64,000 nt of DNA from CAZUHB01 sp964620445 (lineage in GTDB: Bacteria > Planctomycetota > B15-G4 > CAYZWU01), in NCBI GenBank assembly GCA_964620445.1, contig CAZUHB010000020.1, forward strand, positions 33,120 through 97,119, read 5' to 3'. Within the stretch, counting starts at the first letter, position 1; every line of letters starts with the position of its first letter. The position numbers and the translations under genes are program-made. Shown in pieces: positions 32,829 through 42,722 of this stretch. The notes beneath the pieces are model-generated. The model had not been told where the DNA came from. It saw only the letters and a program-made list of their open reading frames with translations, and ran no database searches.

Positions 32829-35537
32829 ATGAACAGCGCGAAAAGCACGGGGCACCGGAACTGGCGAGTGATGGCGTTGACAATTCTCATGGCGGCAACG
32901 AGCGTCTGGTTCGTGTCCTGCGGCGGCGGCGGTGGAGGGGGAGGAAACAAAGGACCAAAACCCGTGACGCCGCCGAGCTGGCACACTCCCCAAAAGGTGA
33001 ACCAGGACACCTTCGCCACGCAGAGAGATCAGCAAGTGGTGTTCGACGACGCCGGAAACGGCCTGGCGGTCTGGGTCAATGACACGGGCACCGGCACGGA
33101 GCTTCTCTACTCCTATTACAACCATGCCATTGATACCTGGTCGCCGGAGGAGATGTTCGCCACTGATGTGAGCCGCGCCCCGACCCTGGCCACCAATGGA
33201 ACCGATTTTCTCGCTGTCTGGGCCTCCGATGGGTGGATCTGGTCCAGACGCTTCGACGAAAACGGCCCGGGACAGAAATACGTCCATGTGCTCTCCGAGT
33301 TCACCGGGGATTATCCTGAGGTCGCCTCGGACAAAACAGGATATCTCGTGACCTGGTACGAGAGCCGCAACGGAGAGCTCCAGACCTGTGCCGAGATGCA
33401 CGACGGCGTGGCGTGGCGCGGCACGGACGTCATCGGTTTCGGAAACGGAACTCCCGATGAAAAACCCCTGACCGTGTCGAACGGTGGCGGGTACGCGATC
33501 GCTTGGTCTCGGAAGGACGGCTCGGACGAGGTGCTCTGCGGCAATGTGTTCAGCAAGGGAGCGTGGCAGGGGAGCACCCTCTTCGAGCAGGCGTTGAGCA
33601 TCCGGGACCAGCGCCTCGCAGCGAACGGACAGGGGTACGCGCTCGCGTGGAGCACGAACAAGCCGGACTGGCATTTGCGCGTCAGTGTTTTCGAGGAAAC
33701 GACCGGCACCTGGTCGTCTGTCGAATCCCTCGAGACTCACACCTGGTCTATTTACAGCTTCGACGTGGCGGGGAGCAACAGCGAGTTCGCACTGGTCTGG
33801 GAAGGGCCGGTCGCGACCGAGGCCTCCGAGCTCTATGCCTCGATCTACCGCACGAGTACGGGCTGGTCGCCTGGTGAACTGATCGAATCGGGCTCGTGGT
33901 CTGCGGAGTCTCCTCGCGTCGGCTCCGACGGAACGGGTTTCGTTGCCGTCTGGTCGCAATACGAGGATATCTATTCAGCCTCCTGGTCCAACGGAGCCTG
34001 GACCGCGGAGTATGCCCTGGAGGTCACACCCGATTTCGAGGACTTTGAGCCGCAAATCACTTCATGCCGCGCAGGCGGGTATGGTGTGGTCTGGCACTAC
34101 TGGGAATACGATCGCCGCAACTCGCGTGATGTCCTTTTCAGGCTGCGCGCCACCACTGACAACGGCTCCGGTTGGAACACGCCGGTGACGATCGAGTCGA
34201 GCGGCTCTTTTTCGGAAGACCTTTCGTTGGTTGCCGCTGCGCCAGGATACGTGGCCACGTGGATCCAGGACGATGCCGATGGCCGGCAGAGTGTCTTCAC
34301 CCGCCCCTGCCCATACGGAGTTTGGCTCGACGAAACCGACCTGGTGACACGGCCTCACAGCGGGAGCTGCGAGGATGTGGCGATCGCCGTCAACCGCGAC
34401 GGGGTCGCCCTCGCCGTTTGGCGCCAGTATTCGGATCACCACGGGTTCCAGGTCTACGGCAACCTCAGAAAGAAGAATCGCTGGGAAACGCCCTTTCTGA
34501 TCAGCGACGACAATCCCGGCACTGTGACCGGGCCGCCGATTGTGGCCACGAACGGCCATGACTTCATGATCGCCTGGGACCGCACATGGCTCTGTGCGAG
34601 AACGTGCACGGACGATGGTGTTCTGGGTACGGTCCATGGGATCAACACGGTCGTGGAACGCAATGCCGTGCTCGCGTCGAACGGCACAGGCTACCTGTTG
34701 GTCTGGGTGTCGTCGCTTTGGGGTGTCGTCCGTCTCCGCGCTGATCTTTTCGACGGCACCGAATGGGGTCCTGACTATCACCTTTCAAACGGTAGTTACG
34801 ATCCGCACGCGCCACAAGTCGTGTCGAACGGCGCCGGGTATGCGGTGACCTGGCACCAGCAGGCCGACGGCTCGGGTCAGGACGAGTACAGCGTCTACGC
34901 CAACATCTTCGACGGTGCCTCCTGGGGCGGTCCAACCCTTCTCGAGTCGAGCGACACACTCTCCGAGTTTCCGCGGATCGCCTCGAACGGCAAAGGATAC
35001 GCTGTCACATGGCGCCAGTACGATAATGACCTTGACGAAAGCTGCATTCTGGCCCGCATCCATGACGGATCGACATGGGACGAGGAGGAAACGATCATCA
35101 TGTTCGGAAGCACCGGCTCCGGCCGCTGGAGCCCGCGGGTTGCGTCGAACGGTTCGCGGTATGCGGTCACCTGGTGTCACGGGGAATCCTCGGGCGACAG
35201 GCGCATCGGCGTTGCTCTGTTCGACGGCACCGGCTGGAACCAGGCACTCATCGGATACCCACAGGGCCAGGCGCGCGATCCGGAGATCGCCCGGTGCGGC
35301 AAGGGATACACCGTGGTCTGGTACCAGGACTTCGGCCTGGGCGAGCAGCCCTACTTCAGCCTTCTCGGTTCCTATTTCGATCCGATGGCCCAGCGCGGCC
35401 CGCTCACGACCCGGGAGGGCGACCTGTCCGGCCTGGTCGTCGGACCCAGACGCTCCGGCAGCCTGGCCGCGTGGTGCCAGTACGATGCCGCGGGCGATCC
35501 CGCGGTCAGCGACGTCTGGGCCGCTCTGGCACGGTGA
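32829..35537 (+). CDS. Bead-repeat lipoprotein, paralogue of the one at 21807
   Basis: 902 aa from the ATG at 32829, supported by AAAAGGAGACAGCG. The signal peptide ends in a lipobox 'SVWFVSC' followed by eight Gly. The whole mature part consists of about 16 units of 50-55 aa of the form xxASNGxGYxVxWxxx...W, e.g. 'IASNGKGYAVTWRQYDNDLD', predicted beta-propeller-like blades. It lacks the Ig-like domain of the protein at 21807. No catalytic motif. It is followed after 47 bp by the small gene at 35585, possibly in one operon. The upstream region carries the tandem palindromes at 32564-32600. Confidence 0.8.
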   Translation: MNSAKSTGHRNWRVMALTILMAATSVWFVSCGGGGGGGGNKGPKPVTPPSWHTPQKVNQDTFATQRDQQVVFDDAGNGLAVWVNDTGTGTELLYSYYNHAIDTWSPEEMFATDVSRAPTLATNGTDFLAVWASDGWIWSRRFDENGPGQKYVHVLSEFTGDYPEVASDKTGYLVTWYESRNGELQTCAEMHDGVAWRGTDVIGFGNGTPDEKPLTVSNGGGYAIAWSRKDGSDEVLCGNVFSKGAWQGSTLFEQALSIRDQRLAANGQGYALAWSTNKPDWHLRVSVFEETTGTWSSVESLETHTWSIYSFDVAGSNSEFALVWEGPVATEASELYASIYRTSTGWSPGELIESGSWSAESPRVGSDGTGFVAVWSQYEDIYSASWSNGAWTAEYALEVTPDFEDFEPQITSCRAGGYGVVWHYWEYDRRNSRDVLFRLRATTDNGSGWNTPVTIESSGSFSEDLSLVAAAPGYVATWIQDDADGRQSVFTRPCPYGVWLDETDLVTRPHSGSCEDVAIAVNRDGVALAVWRQYSDHHGFQVYGNLRKKNRWETPFLISDDNPGTVTGPPIVATNGHDFMIAWDRTWLCARTCTDDGVLGTVHGINTVVERNAVLASNGTGYLLVWVSSLWGVVRLRADLFDGTEWGPDYHLSNGSYDPHAPQVVSNGAGYAVTWHQQADGSGQDEYSVYANIFDGASWGGPTLLESSDTLSEFPRIASNGKGYAVTWRQYDNDLDESCILARIHDGSTWDEEETIIMFGSTGSGRWSPRVASNGSRYAVTWCHGESSGDRRIGVALFDGTGWNQALIGYPQGQARDPEIARCGKGYTVVWYQDFGLGEQPYFSLLGSYFDPMAQRGPLTTREGDLSGLVVGPRRSGSLAAWCQYDAAGDPAVSDVWAALAR

Positions 35538-35584
35538 TCACCATGACTCCGCACCACGTTCCACGAAATCGCTTGGAGGAAAGA

Positions 35585-35809
35585 ATGGACGGACAGGCGA
35601 CACCGAGATCCTTGGTGACTTCCATCGATCGAGTGCTCGCCGAGTTTCGACGGGCCTGGTACGCGGGGCGGAATCCCGACGTGAAAACTTTCTGCCGGGA
35701 CCACGCCGCGTGCGGGCCCGAGCTACGCGCCCGGATCGAGAATTTTCTCGTCGTGGCGAGAGCTCTCCTCGACAGGGACCGCGGCGAGGAGTCGCCTTCG
35801 GGGCGTTAA
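35585..35809 (+). CDS. Small protein like the N-terminal segment of Planctomycete kinases
   Basis: 74 aa; the ATG at 35585 follows TTGGAGGAAAG. The sequence 'AEFRRAWYAGRNPDVKTFCR', then DHAACGPELRARIENFL, resembles the segment that precedes the kinase domain in many large Planctomycetota Ser/Thr kinases (E/D-FL-xx-W...G..P....F...HP..x.ELR..I..FL). Here it stands alone with a normal stop codon and no kinase domain follows. It may be a free adaptor or what is left of a kinase gene. Confidence 0.6.
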   Translation: MDGQATPRSLVTSIDRVLAEFRRAWYAGRNPDVKTFCRDHAACGPELRARIENFLVVARALLDRDRGEESPSGR

Positions 35810-35909
35810 AATTTCCGCTGTTCGGCGTTCGCATTCAGGCCGAGTGCTTTTCCTTCTCACAGACCCGAAAAATCGCGACCGGACGTACGCTTTCGAAAAG
35901 GAGAAAGTC

Positions 35910-36551
35910 ATGAAGAATCTCGGAAAGACGAAATGGATGATGATCCCGGCCCTGCTGATCCTGATCTCGAGCACAGGCTGCTTGAGCGGACCGGAATGGA
36001 ACGAAGAGGTCTCCTTTCCAGCGATCGCCGAGGCGGTGGGGAAGAAGGCGATCGTGGCCAACTTCACTCAGTCGATCCGCCGCACTTCGGTGACCCACAG
36101 CCCGGAGCTCATCATTACCGAGGAGTCGCTCAGCGCTCACGATATCTCGGGTCAAATCGCCAACGGTTTGAGGAAGGCGGGGATCTCGGCCGAGGCGCAC
36201 TCGAACTACAAACCGGAAAATCTGAAAGAGGACGAAGTCCTGGTGCGCGGAGCCGTGCGCAGTGTCCGCTACGACAAGGGCTTCCCGAATCAACTCTTTC
36301 TATTCTTGACGATTGGAGTCGTGGGGGTAATTCTACCGTCACCCACACCGTGGACTCCCGGCGCGAACCAGACTTACCGCGTCGAGGTCATCGGTCCCGA
36401 TGGGCGCTTTCTGCTCCAAACAGGCAACAGAAATTTGGAGGCTCGATACAGCTACTTCTGGATAGTCGACGCACCCGAAGACCAGTGCGCCGAGCCTGCT
36501 GAGCTGCTCGCGGACAAAATCGCCGCCGCACTTGGCGAGGCACTCAGATGA
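35910..36551 (+). CDS. Predicted lipoprotein of unknown function
   Basis: 213 aa from the ATG at 35910 (AAAAGGAGAAAGTC upstream). A short signal ends in the lipobox 'LLILISSTGC'. The mature part alternates strands and helices, with 'VANFTQSIRRTSVTHSPELI' early on, and a hydrophobic stretch 'LFLFLTIGVVGVILPSPTPW' near residue 130. Layout resembles secreted lipoproteins with a conserved DUF-type fold, but no family was recognised. Its stop codon lies two bases before copy C of the RAYT repeat. Confidence 0.65.
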   Translation: MKNLGKTKWMMIPALLILISSTGCLSGPEWNEEVSFPAIAEAVGKKAIVANFTQSIRRTSVTHSPELIITEESLSAHDISGQIANGLRKAGISAEAHSNYKPENLKEDEVLVRGAVRSVRYDKGFPNQLFLFLTIGVVGVILPSPTPWTPGANQTYRVEVIGPDGRFLLQTGNRNLEARYSYFWIVDAPEDQCAEPAELLADKIAAALGEALR

Positions 36552-36553
36552 TT

Positions 36554-36683
36554 ATACGGTGCCAGGCTCAATTCGTCGGCCTTAGCGCGTAAAAACGTTC
36601 CCCGCACCCGAATACCCGCGAANNNNNNNNNNCCTGGCACCGAATGACGCGCTAAGGCCGACGAATTGAGCCTGGCACCGTAT
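36554..36683. repeat. RAYT-type inverted repeat, copy C, with assembly gap
   Basis: Two perfectly inverted 37-bp arms (36554-36590 and 36647-36683, outer end ATACGGTGCCAGGCTC) enclose 56 bp that contain ten N at 36623-36632. The arms match the terminal repeats of the RAYT element. The gap sits where the transposase gene lies in the complete element. Confidence 0.9.
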
Positions 36684-36697
36684 ACAGAAAGGAACCC

Positions 36698-39515
36698 ATG
36701 GCCAGAAGCGATGACAGAAGCCGGTCAGAAGAGGTGCTCCGCGAAATCACGAGCCGCCGGGAGTCGGGGGAGGAGGTGAACCCGGAAGAGTACGTGATGA
36801 AGCATCCCGAAATGGAAGAAGAGCTTCAGATGTTCTTTGCCAAGCTCAAAGCCGAAAGGACCGACGAGGCCGGCTCGCGGAGCGGCTCGGAGATGCCGGA
36901 CGCCGTCGAGACGCCGCGGATCATCGGCGACTTCCGGATCATCCGCGAAATCGGCAGGGGCGGCATGGGAACCGTCTTCGAGGCCGAGCAGAAATCGCTG
37001 AACAAGAAGGTCGCTCTGAAGGTCTTGCTGCCCGAACGGGTCGACAAGCGGGCCATCGCATTCTTCGCGCGTGAGGCGCGAGCGGGCGGACGGCTCTCCC
37101 ACCCCGGCATCGTCACGGTCTTTGCCGCTGGAGAATCGGAAGGGATCCACTACATCGCCCAGGAGCTCGTGACCGGACGCGGAACCTTGCGGGATTTCAT
37201 CGACGACGCCCGTGCGAAATCCGAGCTGGAGGCCGACCACTATCGAAAGGTGGCCGAACTCTTCGCCGCCATCGCCGACGCTCTCCAGACCGCGCACGAC
37301 AGTGACGTGATCCACCGCGACCTGAAACCGCAAAACATCCTGATCACCGACGACGGCCGACCAAAGGTGACCGATTTCGGGCTCGCCAAGATCACGACCG
37401 AGCTGTCGATCTCGCGAACAGGCGACATCGCGGGGACCTACTTCTACATGAGCCCCGAACAGGTCACCGCCCGCCGCATCGGCATTGACAGCCGCACGGA
37501 CATCTTCAGCCTCGGCGTGGTGCTGTACGAGGCACTGGTCACCGCCCGCCCCTTCGATGGAGACACCTCCCACCAGGTGGCCGAACGGATCCTGTTTCAC
37601 GATCCGCCCTCTGCTTAGTCCCTGCGCTCCAGGATCCCCCGTGAGCTGGCGGTGATCGCCGCAAAAGCGATGGAGAAGCGCCGCGAAAATCGCTACCAAA
37701 GCATGGCCGATTTCGCCTCCGACTTGCGGAGTTTTCTCAACAACGAGCCGATCCTCGCAAAGCCGGCCGGTGCAGTGACCAAGACGAGGAGATGGGCCCG
37801 CCGCCATCCGCTCTTCAGCGTCGGTCTGGCCGTGGCCGCCGTGGCGATGGTGGCGATCACCATCCTCTTTGTAAAAGCGGTGAGAGCCGAGAAGGAGGCG
37901 ACCAGACAGGCCCGGATCGCCGACGAACGGGCGATGCTCAACAAGAAGCAGTTCGACGAGATCATCCGGCTGGCCGACGTGAAGCGGCTTTCCAACCTGA
38001 AGGAGGCCGCCGAGCGGCTCTGGCCCGCATACCCGGAAATGATCGACCGATTGAAGAACTGGCTGTCGGAAGCCGATCTGCTCTCCGCACGCCTTGCGGG
38101 GCATCGCGAAGCACTGGAGACCTTGCGCCAGGATGCCTTGCTGTACACCGACGCGGCCAGGAAGGCTGACCGGGAGACCCATCCCCGTCTGAACGAGTTG
38201 CACGAAACGGACTGTCGGAGAAGATCGACTCGCTCGAGGAAGAAACGTCCGGCGACACCGCGCCCGCCAACCTGGAAACGCTCAGAGGGGAGCGGCCGAG
38301 CTCACGGAAAAGGAGACGATCCTCGACGCGATCGTTTCGAAGCGCCGCACCTTCGACTTCGACAATCCCGAGGCGCAGTGGCGGCACGACACACTGGCGG
38401 GGTTGTCGGAGGGGATCGAGCAACTCATGTACGGCGAAAACAGCCTCCACGCGTGCGTGACCGATCGGCTCCGGTTTGCCGAAACCGTCGAAGAGGAGAG
38501 CATCACCAATCACCAGGACGCCTGGGATCACGCCATCCGATCGATCGCCGACGAGTCATTGTGCCCGGCCTACAACGGCCTCGTCACCGAGGAACAGATC
38601 GGCCTGGTGCCGATCGGCAGGGACTCGCGGTCCGGCCTCTGGGAGTTCGCCCATCTGCAAACCGGCGAGATACCGGAGCGCGGTTCGGACGGCACACTGA
38701 TCATCACCGAAGAGACCGGTCTGGTGTTCGTGTTGATCCCGGCCGGCACCTTCCACATGGGTGCGGCGAAACCGAACAGCGAGCACCCGATCGGGTCGCC
38801 CAACGCGGATCCTCAGGCGCAATCGGACGAAAGCCCGGTACACCCAGTGACGCTGGGCGCGTTCTTTCTTTCCAAGTACGAGATGACCCAGGCGCAGTGG
38901 CGGCGGTTCATGGGCCACAATCCGAGCTATTTCTGTCAAAAAGTCTGGAGCGCCGGTTGGACGGGCGACGGTTCCCCGCCCTCGTTCGTGCATCCGGTGG
39001 AACAGGTGAGCTGGTACGACTGCGACCTTGCGCTCGGTCGCCTCGGGCTCTTGCTTCCCACGGAGGCGCAGTGGGAGTACGCGGCACGGGCAGGGACAAC
39101 CACAGTGCGGTGGACGGGCAACGAGATCGCCTCGCTCCAGGGCGCGGCGAACCTGGCCGACGGCTTTGCCAAGAGCCGCGGCGCGCCGCCCGACTGGAAA
39201 TGCGAACCATCGCTCGAAGACGGGTATATGGTGCATGCGCCCGTGGGGCGCTTCCGGCCGAACGCTTTCGGCCTGCACGATATGATCGGCAATGTGTGGG
39301 AGTGGTGCCGGGACGGGCACGTTCTATACGATCAGCCGGGCGCTGCCGGCGATGGCTTTCGCCTCTTGCCCGGCGTCCAGCCCAGCGTGTACCGGGGCGC
39401 GGCCTTCGACAGCGGTGGGGAAGCGGCGCGGGTGGCGCGGCGTCACTACGTGACGCCCGAGAGCCGTACCTTCGTAATCGGCCTCCGGCCTTCGAGGCGT
39501 CTCACCACGGAATGA
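36698..39515 (+). pseudogene. Ser/Thr kinase-FGE fusion, broken by a stop and two frameshifts
   Basis: The start is supported by AAAGGAACCC. The first part has a complete kinase N-lobe and catalytic loop ('IREIGRGGMGTVFEAEQ', HRDLKPQN, DFG, 'GTYFYMSPEQV') and stops at TAG 37616-37618 inside the C-lobe. The same frame continues at once with 'SLRSRIPRELAVIAAKAMEK', a hydrophobic membrane helix ('LFSVGLAVAAVAMVAITILF') and a coiled coil. Near 38210 the frame shifts to 'LSEKIDSLEEETSGDTAPAN', near 38290 again to 'AELTEKETILDAIVSKRRTF', which runs to an FGE-sulfatase domain ('FVLIPAGTFHMGAAKPNSEH', 'FFLSKYEMTQAQWRRFMGHN', 'GNVWEWCRDG') ending at 39515. Restored, it would be a membrane kinase with an extracytoplasmic FGE-like sensor. 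Sequencing error in part is possible. Confidence 0.8.
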
Positions 39516-39645
39516 CCGACCTGGTCGACCGACGACGGTACATTAGCGCCAACATATCGGCCGAAACCGTAGACTATTACCCGCCGCCCGTTATGATGCA
39601 GAGTCTCTTGTCGCACCCCGGAATCACCGAACAGGAAAGTAGAGA

Positions 39646-41100
39646 TTGAATCCGACCCCAGAGAGCCCGAAAGACGAATCGCCCCTTCCGGGCGTCAGCA
39701 CCGGCAGGGGCAGGATCGCCCGGATCTGGCGTGATGTGGTGAAAGCGGTCCGCGGCTCCCAGGAAGACTTCACCGAAGGCAGCATCGGCCGCGCCATCCT
39801 CCTGCTGTCGATACCGATGGTTCTCGAGATGGTGATGGAGTCGATCTTCGCCATCGTCGACATCTACTTCGTCTCCAAGCTCGGCCCCGACGCCGTGGCC
39901 ACCGTGGGCGTCACCGAGTCGATGCTCACCCTGGTCTACGCCGTCGCCATCGGACTCAGCATGGGAACGACCGCTCTCGTGGCGCGGCGGATCGGCGAGA
40001 AGCGCCCCGACGATGCGGCCCTTGCGGCGTTTCAGGCGATCGCCGTCGGCCTGATCGTCTCACTTCCGGTCGCCGTGGTGGGAATCGCTTTCGCGCCGCA
40101 GCTTCTGGTCCTCATCGGACTCGATCCCGGCGTTGCGGCTAAAAACCACCTCTTCACCGCCGTGCTTCTCGGAAGCAACGCGGTGATCATGCTGCTCTTC
40201 ATCATCAATGCCGTGTTCCGCAGCGCGGGTGACGCGGCGGTCGCCATGCGTGTGCTGTGGCTCGCCAATGGTATCAACATCGTGCTCGACCCCTGCCTCA
40301 TCTTCGGGCTGGGTCCGTTTCCCGAGCTCGGCGTGGCGGGCGCTGCCGTGGCTACGTCGATCGGCCGCGGCACGGCGGTGCTCTTCCAGCTCTGGCTGCT
40401 CTTCGTCAAGGGTGGTCGTGTCCGGATCAAGGGCGCCCAGATCCGGCTCGTGCCGCGGGTGATGTGGAAGCTCGTGCGCATCTCGCTCGGCGGGATCGGC
40501 CAGTTCATCATCAGCACCTCGAGCTGGATCGTGCTGATGCGGATCATGGCCGTTTTCGGAAGCGTGTCGCTGGCGGGTTACACGATCGCCATACGGATCA
40601 TCATCTTCGCCATCCTCCCCTCCTGGGGAATGGCCAACGCCGCCGCCACCCTGGTCGGGCAGAACCTGGGGGCGCGCAAACCGGACCGGGCCGAGCGCTC
40701 GGTCTGGATCACGGCGCTGGCGAACATGATCTTCCTCGGTGTGATCGGCGTGGTGTTCCTGCTGTTTGCCGAGTTTTTCGTCAGCCTCCTCACCGATGAT
40801 CCCGGGGTGGTGGCCGTTGGAGCCGAGTGCCTCAGGGTCTTGAGCTACGGCTACCTCGTCTACGCTCTGGGAATGGTGATGGTTCAGGCCTTCAACGGCG
40901 CCGGTGACACGACCACACCGACGGTCATCAATTTCTTCTGCTTCTGGCTCATCGAAATTCCTTTGGCCTATCTTCTGGCGCTGCCCCTTGGCCTCGACGA
41001 GCGCGGCGTGTTCTTCGCGATTCTGGCTTCCGAGACGGTGCTGGGCATCGCGGGCGCGATCATGTTCCGCCGGGGGCGGTGGAAAAGCCGGGAGGTCTGA
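39646..41100 (+). CDS. MATE-family efflux transporter
   Basis: 484 aa, start TTG at 39646 with AGGAAAG seven bases upstream. About 45 hydrophilic residues precede 12 predicted membrane helices in two repeats of six, each with the MatE pattern: 'AILLLSIPMVLEMVMESIFA', 'IDIYFVSKLGPDAVATVGVT'-type segments and, in the second half, 'VMVQAFNGAGDTTTPTVINF'. MATE proteins export drugs or organic cations against H+ or Na+ across the inner membrane. It is alone between the broken kinase gene and a convergent secreted-protein gene (41-bp gap). Confidence 0.92.
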   Translation: MNPTPESPKDESPLPGVSTGRGRIARIWRDVVKAVRGSQEDFTEGSIGRAILLLSIPMVLEMVMESIFAIVDIYFVSKLGPDAVATVGVTESMLTLVYAVAIGLSMGTTALVARRIGEKRPDDAALAAFQAIAVGLIVSLPVAVVGIAFAPQLLVLIGLDPGVAAKNHLFTAVLLGSNAVIMLLFIINAVFRSAGDAAVAMRVLWLANGINIVLDPCLIFGLGPFPELGVAGAAVATSIGRGTAVLFQLWLLFVKGGRVRIKGAQIRLVPRVMWKLVRISLGGIGQFIISTSSWIVLMRIMAVFGSVSLAGYTIAIRIIIFAILPSWGMANAAATLVGQNLGARKPDRAERSVWITALANMIFLGVIGVVFLLFAEFFVSLLTDDPGVVAVGAECLRVLSYGYLVYALGMVMVQAFNGAGDTTTPTVINFFCFWLIEIPLAYLLALPLGLDERGVFFAILASETVLGIAGAIMFRRGRWKSREV

Positions 41101-41141
41101 CAGGCCGTTCGACTCCGGCCGGGCTCCACTCTGGAGAGTGT

Positions 41142-42476
41142 CTATTTGTTGATCTGATAGATCTTGTCGTAAATATCGAGGTGGGTGCCGGCCGCGTCGT
41201 TTTTCTGCTCCCATGTGACGACGAGTAGTACTGTCGAGGCGCTCTCGGCCATTGCCATCGCGGGGCGGCCTTGTTTGAGAGGTTCGTCATCACCATTTGT
41301 CACCAGAACTATCGAGGTCAATGGCGTACCGTCGGCCCTCCAGAATCTCACGTAGACGTTTTCGTTCTGATAGTCCCCCTGCCACGAGATGAGGTAGTGC
41401 CCGTCGTCCGTGATTTTCCCCACGGGACGGCGGAAGTTGATCCCCTGCAGATTTCCATAGGGTGAGAACGTGTCTCCCCATGCGGAGCCTCGGTACACCT
41501 TGGCATAAACGGTATCTTCCTCGAGTTCGGTGTCGTCCGATTCGTACCAGGCGACGATGATCTCGTCCGAGTCGTTCATGTCCACGGTAGGGCGACGCTG
41601 TCTGAAGGGGGCGGTCGGTTGGTGTAGAGTGATTTCGTCATCTACAGCCCAGTCGGGGTCATCGATATGGAATCGTCTGTAAACCACCTTGGGTGGTTCG
41701 GAGACGCCCGCGTGGGTCCATACCGCCACGACCTCCCCGTCGCTGTCCATGTCGATATCGGGCAAGCCTTGAACGTCCCCGTCATTCGTCAAATTGTTCA
41801 ACTTGTTCGGCCCGGACAGTAGATCGCCAAGGTGGTCATACGAGCTGGCATAGTGGTCTCTGTTCCCCGATGCGTCGGTTTGCGTCCAGATTATTATGAA
41901 CTCTCCATCTGCATTCGTTGCCACGTCGGGAAAACGCGCATCCGATGAACTCGAAACCAGGGTCCGAGGTCTGATTTCGTTTCCATTGCTGTCATAGATA
42001 CAGAAATAAACGCTCGCGGCGCCGTGCCCCAGTACGCCCGATTGATAGGTGATGATAAAGTTGCCGAGAGTGCTGAATTCGATATCGGGTGCGGAGAAAT
42101 CGGTATCACTCTCCTTTGCGATGATAAAATCGCTTTTACCCGGCACGGGGCGGCCATTTCTGAAAAACTGCCCAGCCCTGATCGCAACTCTCTGGTCGGC
42201 CTCCAGCGAATGCCAAGTCACGAATTGACGGCCGCTTTCGTCCATCGCCACCGTTGCGTGGTCCTGGTTGTAATCGTCGTAGCTGACATTCAGCTTCAGG
42301 CTGTCCCTGAAAATCGAACCGCTGATGGCGAAGGCAAGGGTCGAAATCAGAAAAGCGGTCGCCAAAAACGAGAAAGTGACCGCTCTTCGCCTGAATTTCA
42401 CGGAATCGTTGAACCTGTTTTTAATCACGGCGTCCTCCCAATTCCTGCTCGGGGTGCATTCCACTGTTTCGATCAT
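41142..42476 (-). CDS. Secreted bead-repeat protein
   Basis: 444 aa from the ATG at 42476; a TTG at 42515 would add 13 residues. A hydrophobic segment near residues 35-55 ('VTFSFLATAFLISTLAFAIS') is a signal sequence with a long basic N-region. The mature part has about seven repeats of the form P-x-V/I-x-x-x-x-x-G-x-F/V-V-x-W, e.g. 'HATVAMDESGRQFVTWHSLE', 'FPDVATNADGEFIIIWTQTD', 'RPTVDMNDSDEIIVAWYESD'. It is a distant relative of the lipoproteins at 21807 and 32829 but is not lipid-anchored. Function unknown. Confidence 0.75.
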   Translation of the reverse strand: MIETVECTPSRNWEDAVIKNRFNDSVKFRRRAVTFSFLATAFLISTLAFAISGSIFRDSLKLNVSYDDYNQDHATVAMDESGRQFVTWHSLEADQRVAIRAGQFFRNGRPVPGKSDFIIAKESDTDFSAPDIEFSTLGNFIITYQSGVLGHGAASVYFCIYDSNGNEIRPRTLVSSSSDARFPDVATNADGEFIIIWTQTDASGNRDHYASSYDHLGDLLSGPNKLNNLTNDGDVQGLPDIDMDSDGEVVAVWTHAGVSEPPKVVYRRFHIDDPDWAVDDEITLHQPTAPFRQRRPTVDMNDSDEIIVAWYESDDTELEEDTVYAKVYRGSAWGDTFSPYGNLQGINFRRPVGKITDDGHYLISWQGDYQNENVYVRFWRADGTPLTSIVLVTNGDDEPLKQGRPAMAMAESASTVLLVVTWEQKNDAAGTHLDIYDKIYQINK

Positions 42477-42596
42477 TCGACTCTCAATCGGTGTCGGTTT
42501 CTGATTATACAACAATCAGGGCCAGATGCATAGCAGGCAGGAGGGGTGGAGCGCACTCTGATCCTTGTCGGTTGGATGGAGATCCGGGCTCCCTGT

Positions 42597-42722
42597 TTAC
42601 TCCTCGACAACGGTCCCGTTTTCGTACTTGACCGTCACCACGGGCTGAAGGGATGCCACGACCATCACGACGATGAGTATGGCAATGAAGAGGATGATCG
42701 TTCCGTAAACGATTTTTTTCAT
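42597..42722 (-). CDS. 41-aa single-helix membrane peptide of the cbb3 operon
   Basis: The sequence starts 'MKKIVYGTIILFIAILIVVM', one membrane helix, and ends in the soluble tail VTVKYENGTVVEE. Its ATG overlaps the TGA of ccoG (ATGA), so the two genes are translationally coupled. Position and size recall the small CcoH-type factors that follow ccoG, though it is far shorter than CcoH (about 150 aa). A decayed copy lies just upstream of ccoI at 10518-10640, which supports it being a real gene. Confidence 0.7.
   Translation of the reverse strand: MKKIVYGTIILFIAILIVVMVVASLQPVVTVKYENGTVVEE

Noticed and set aside
35075..35584. Plus-strand open frame running from inside the bead-repeat lipoprotein into the 74-aa gene
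   Set aside because: The part before 35585 overlaps the repeat protein in another frame; the ribosome binding site at 35575-35582 supports the internal ATG instead.
40060..41214. Minus-strand open frame of 384 codons opposite the MATE gene
   Set aside because: Antisense shadow of a clear membrane transporter gene; composition is highly charged and without motifs.
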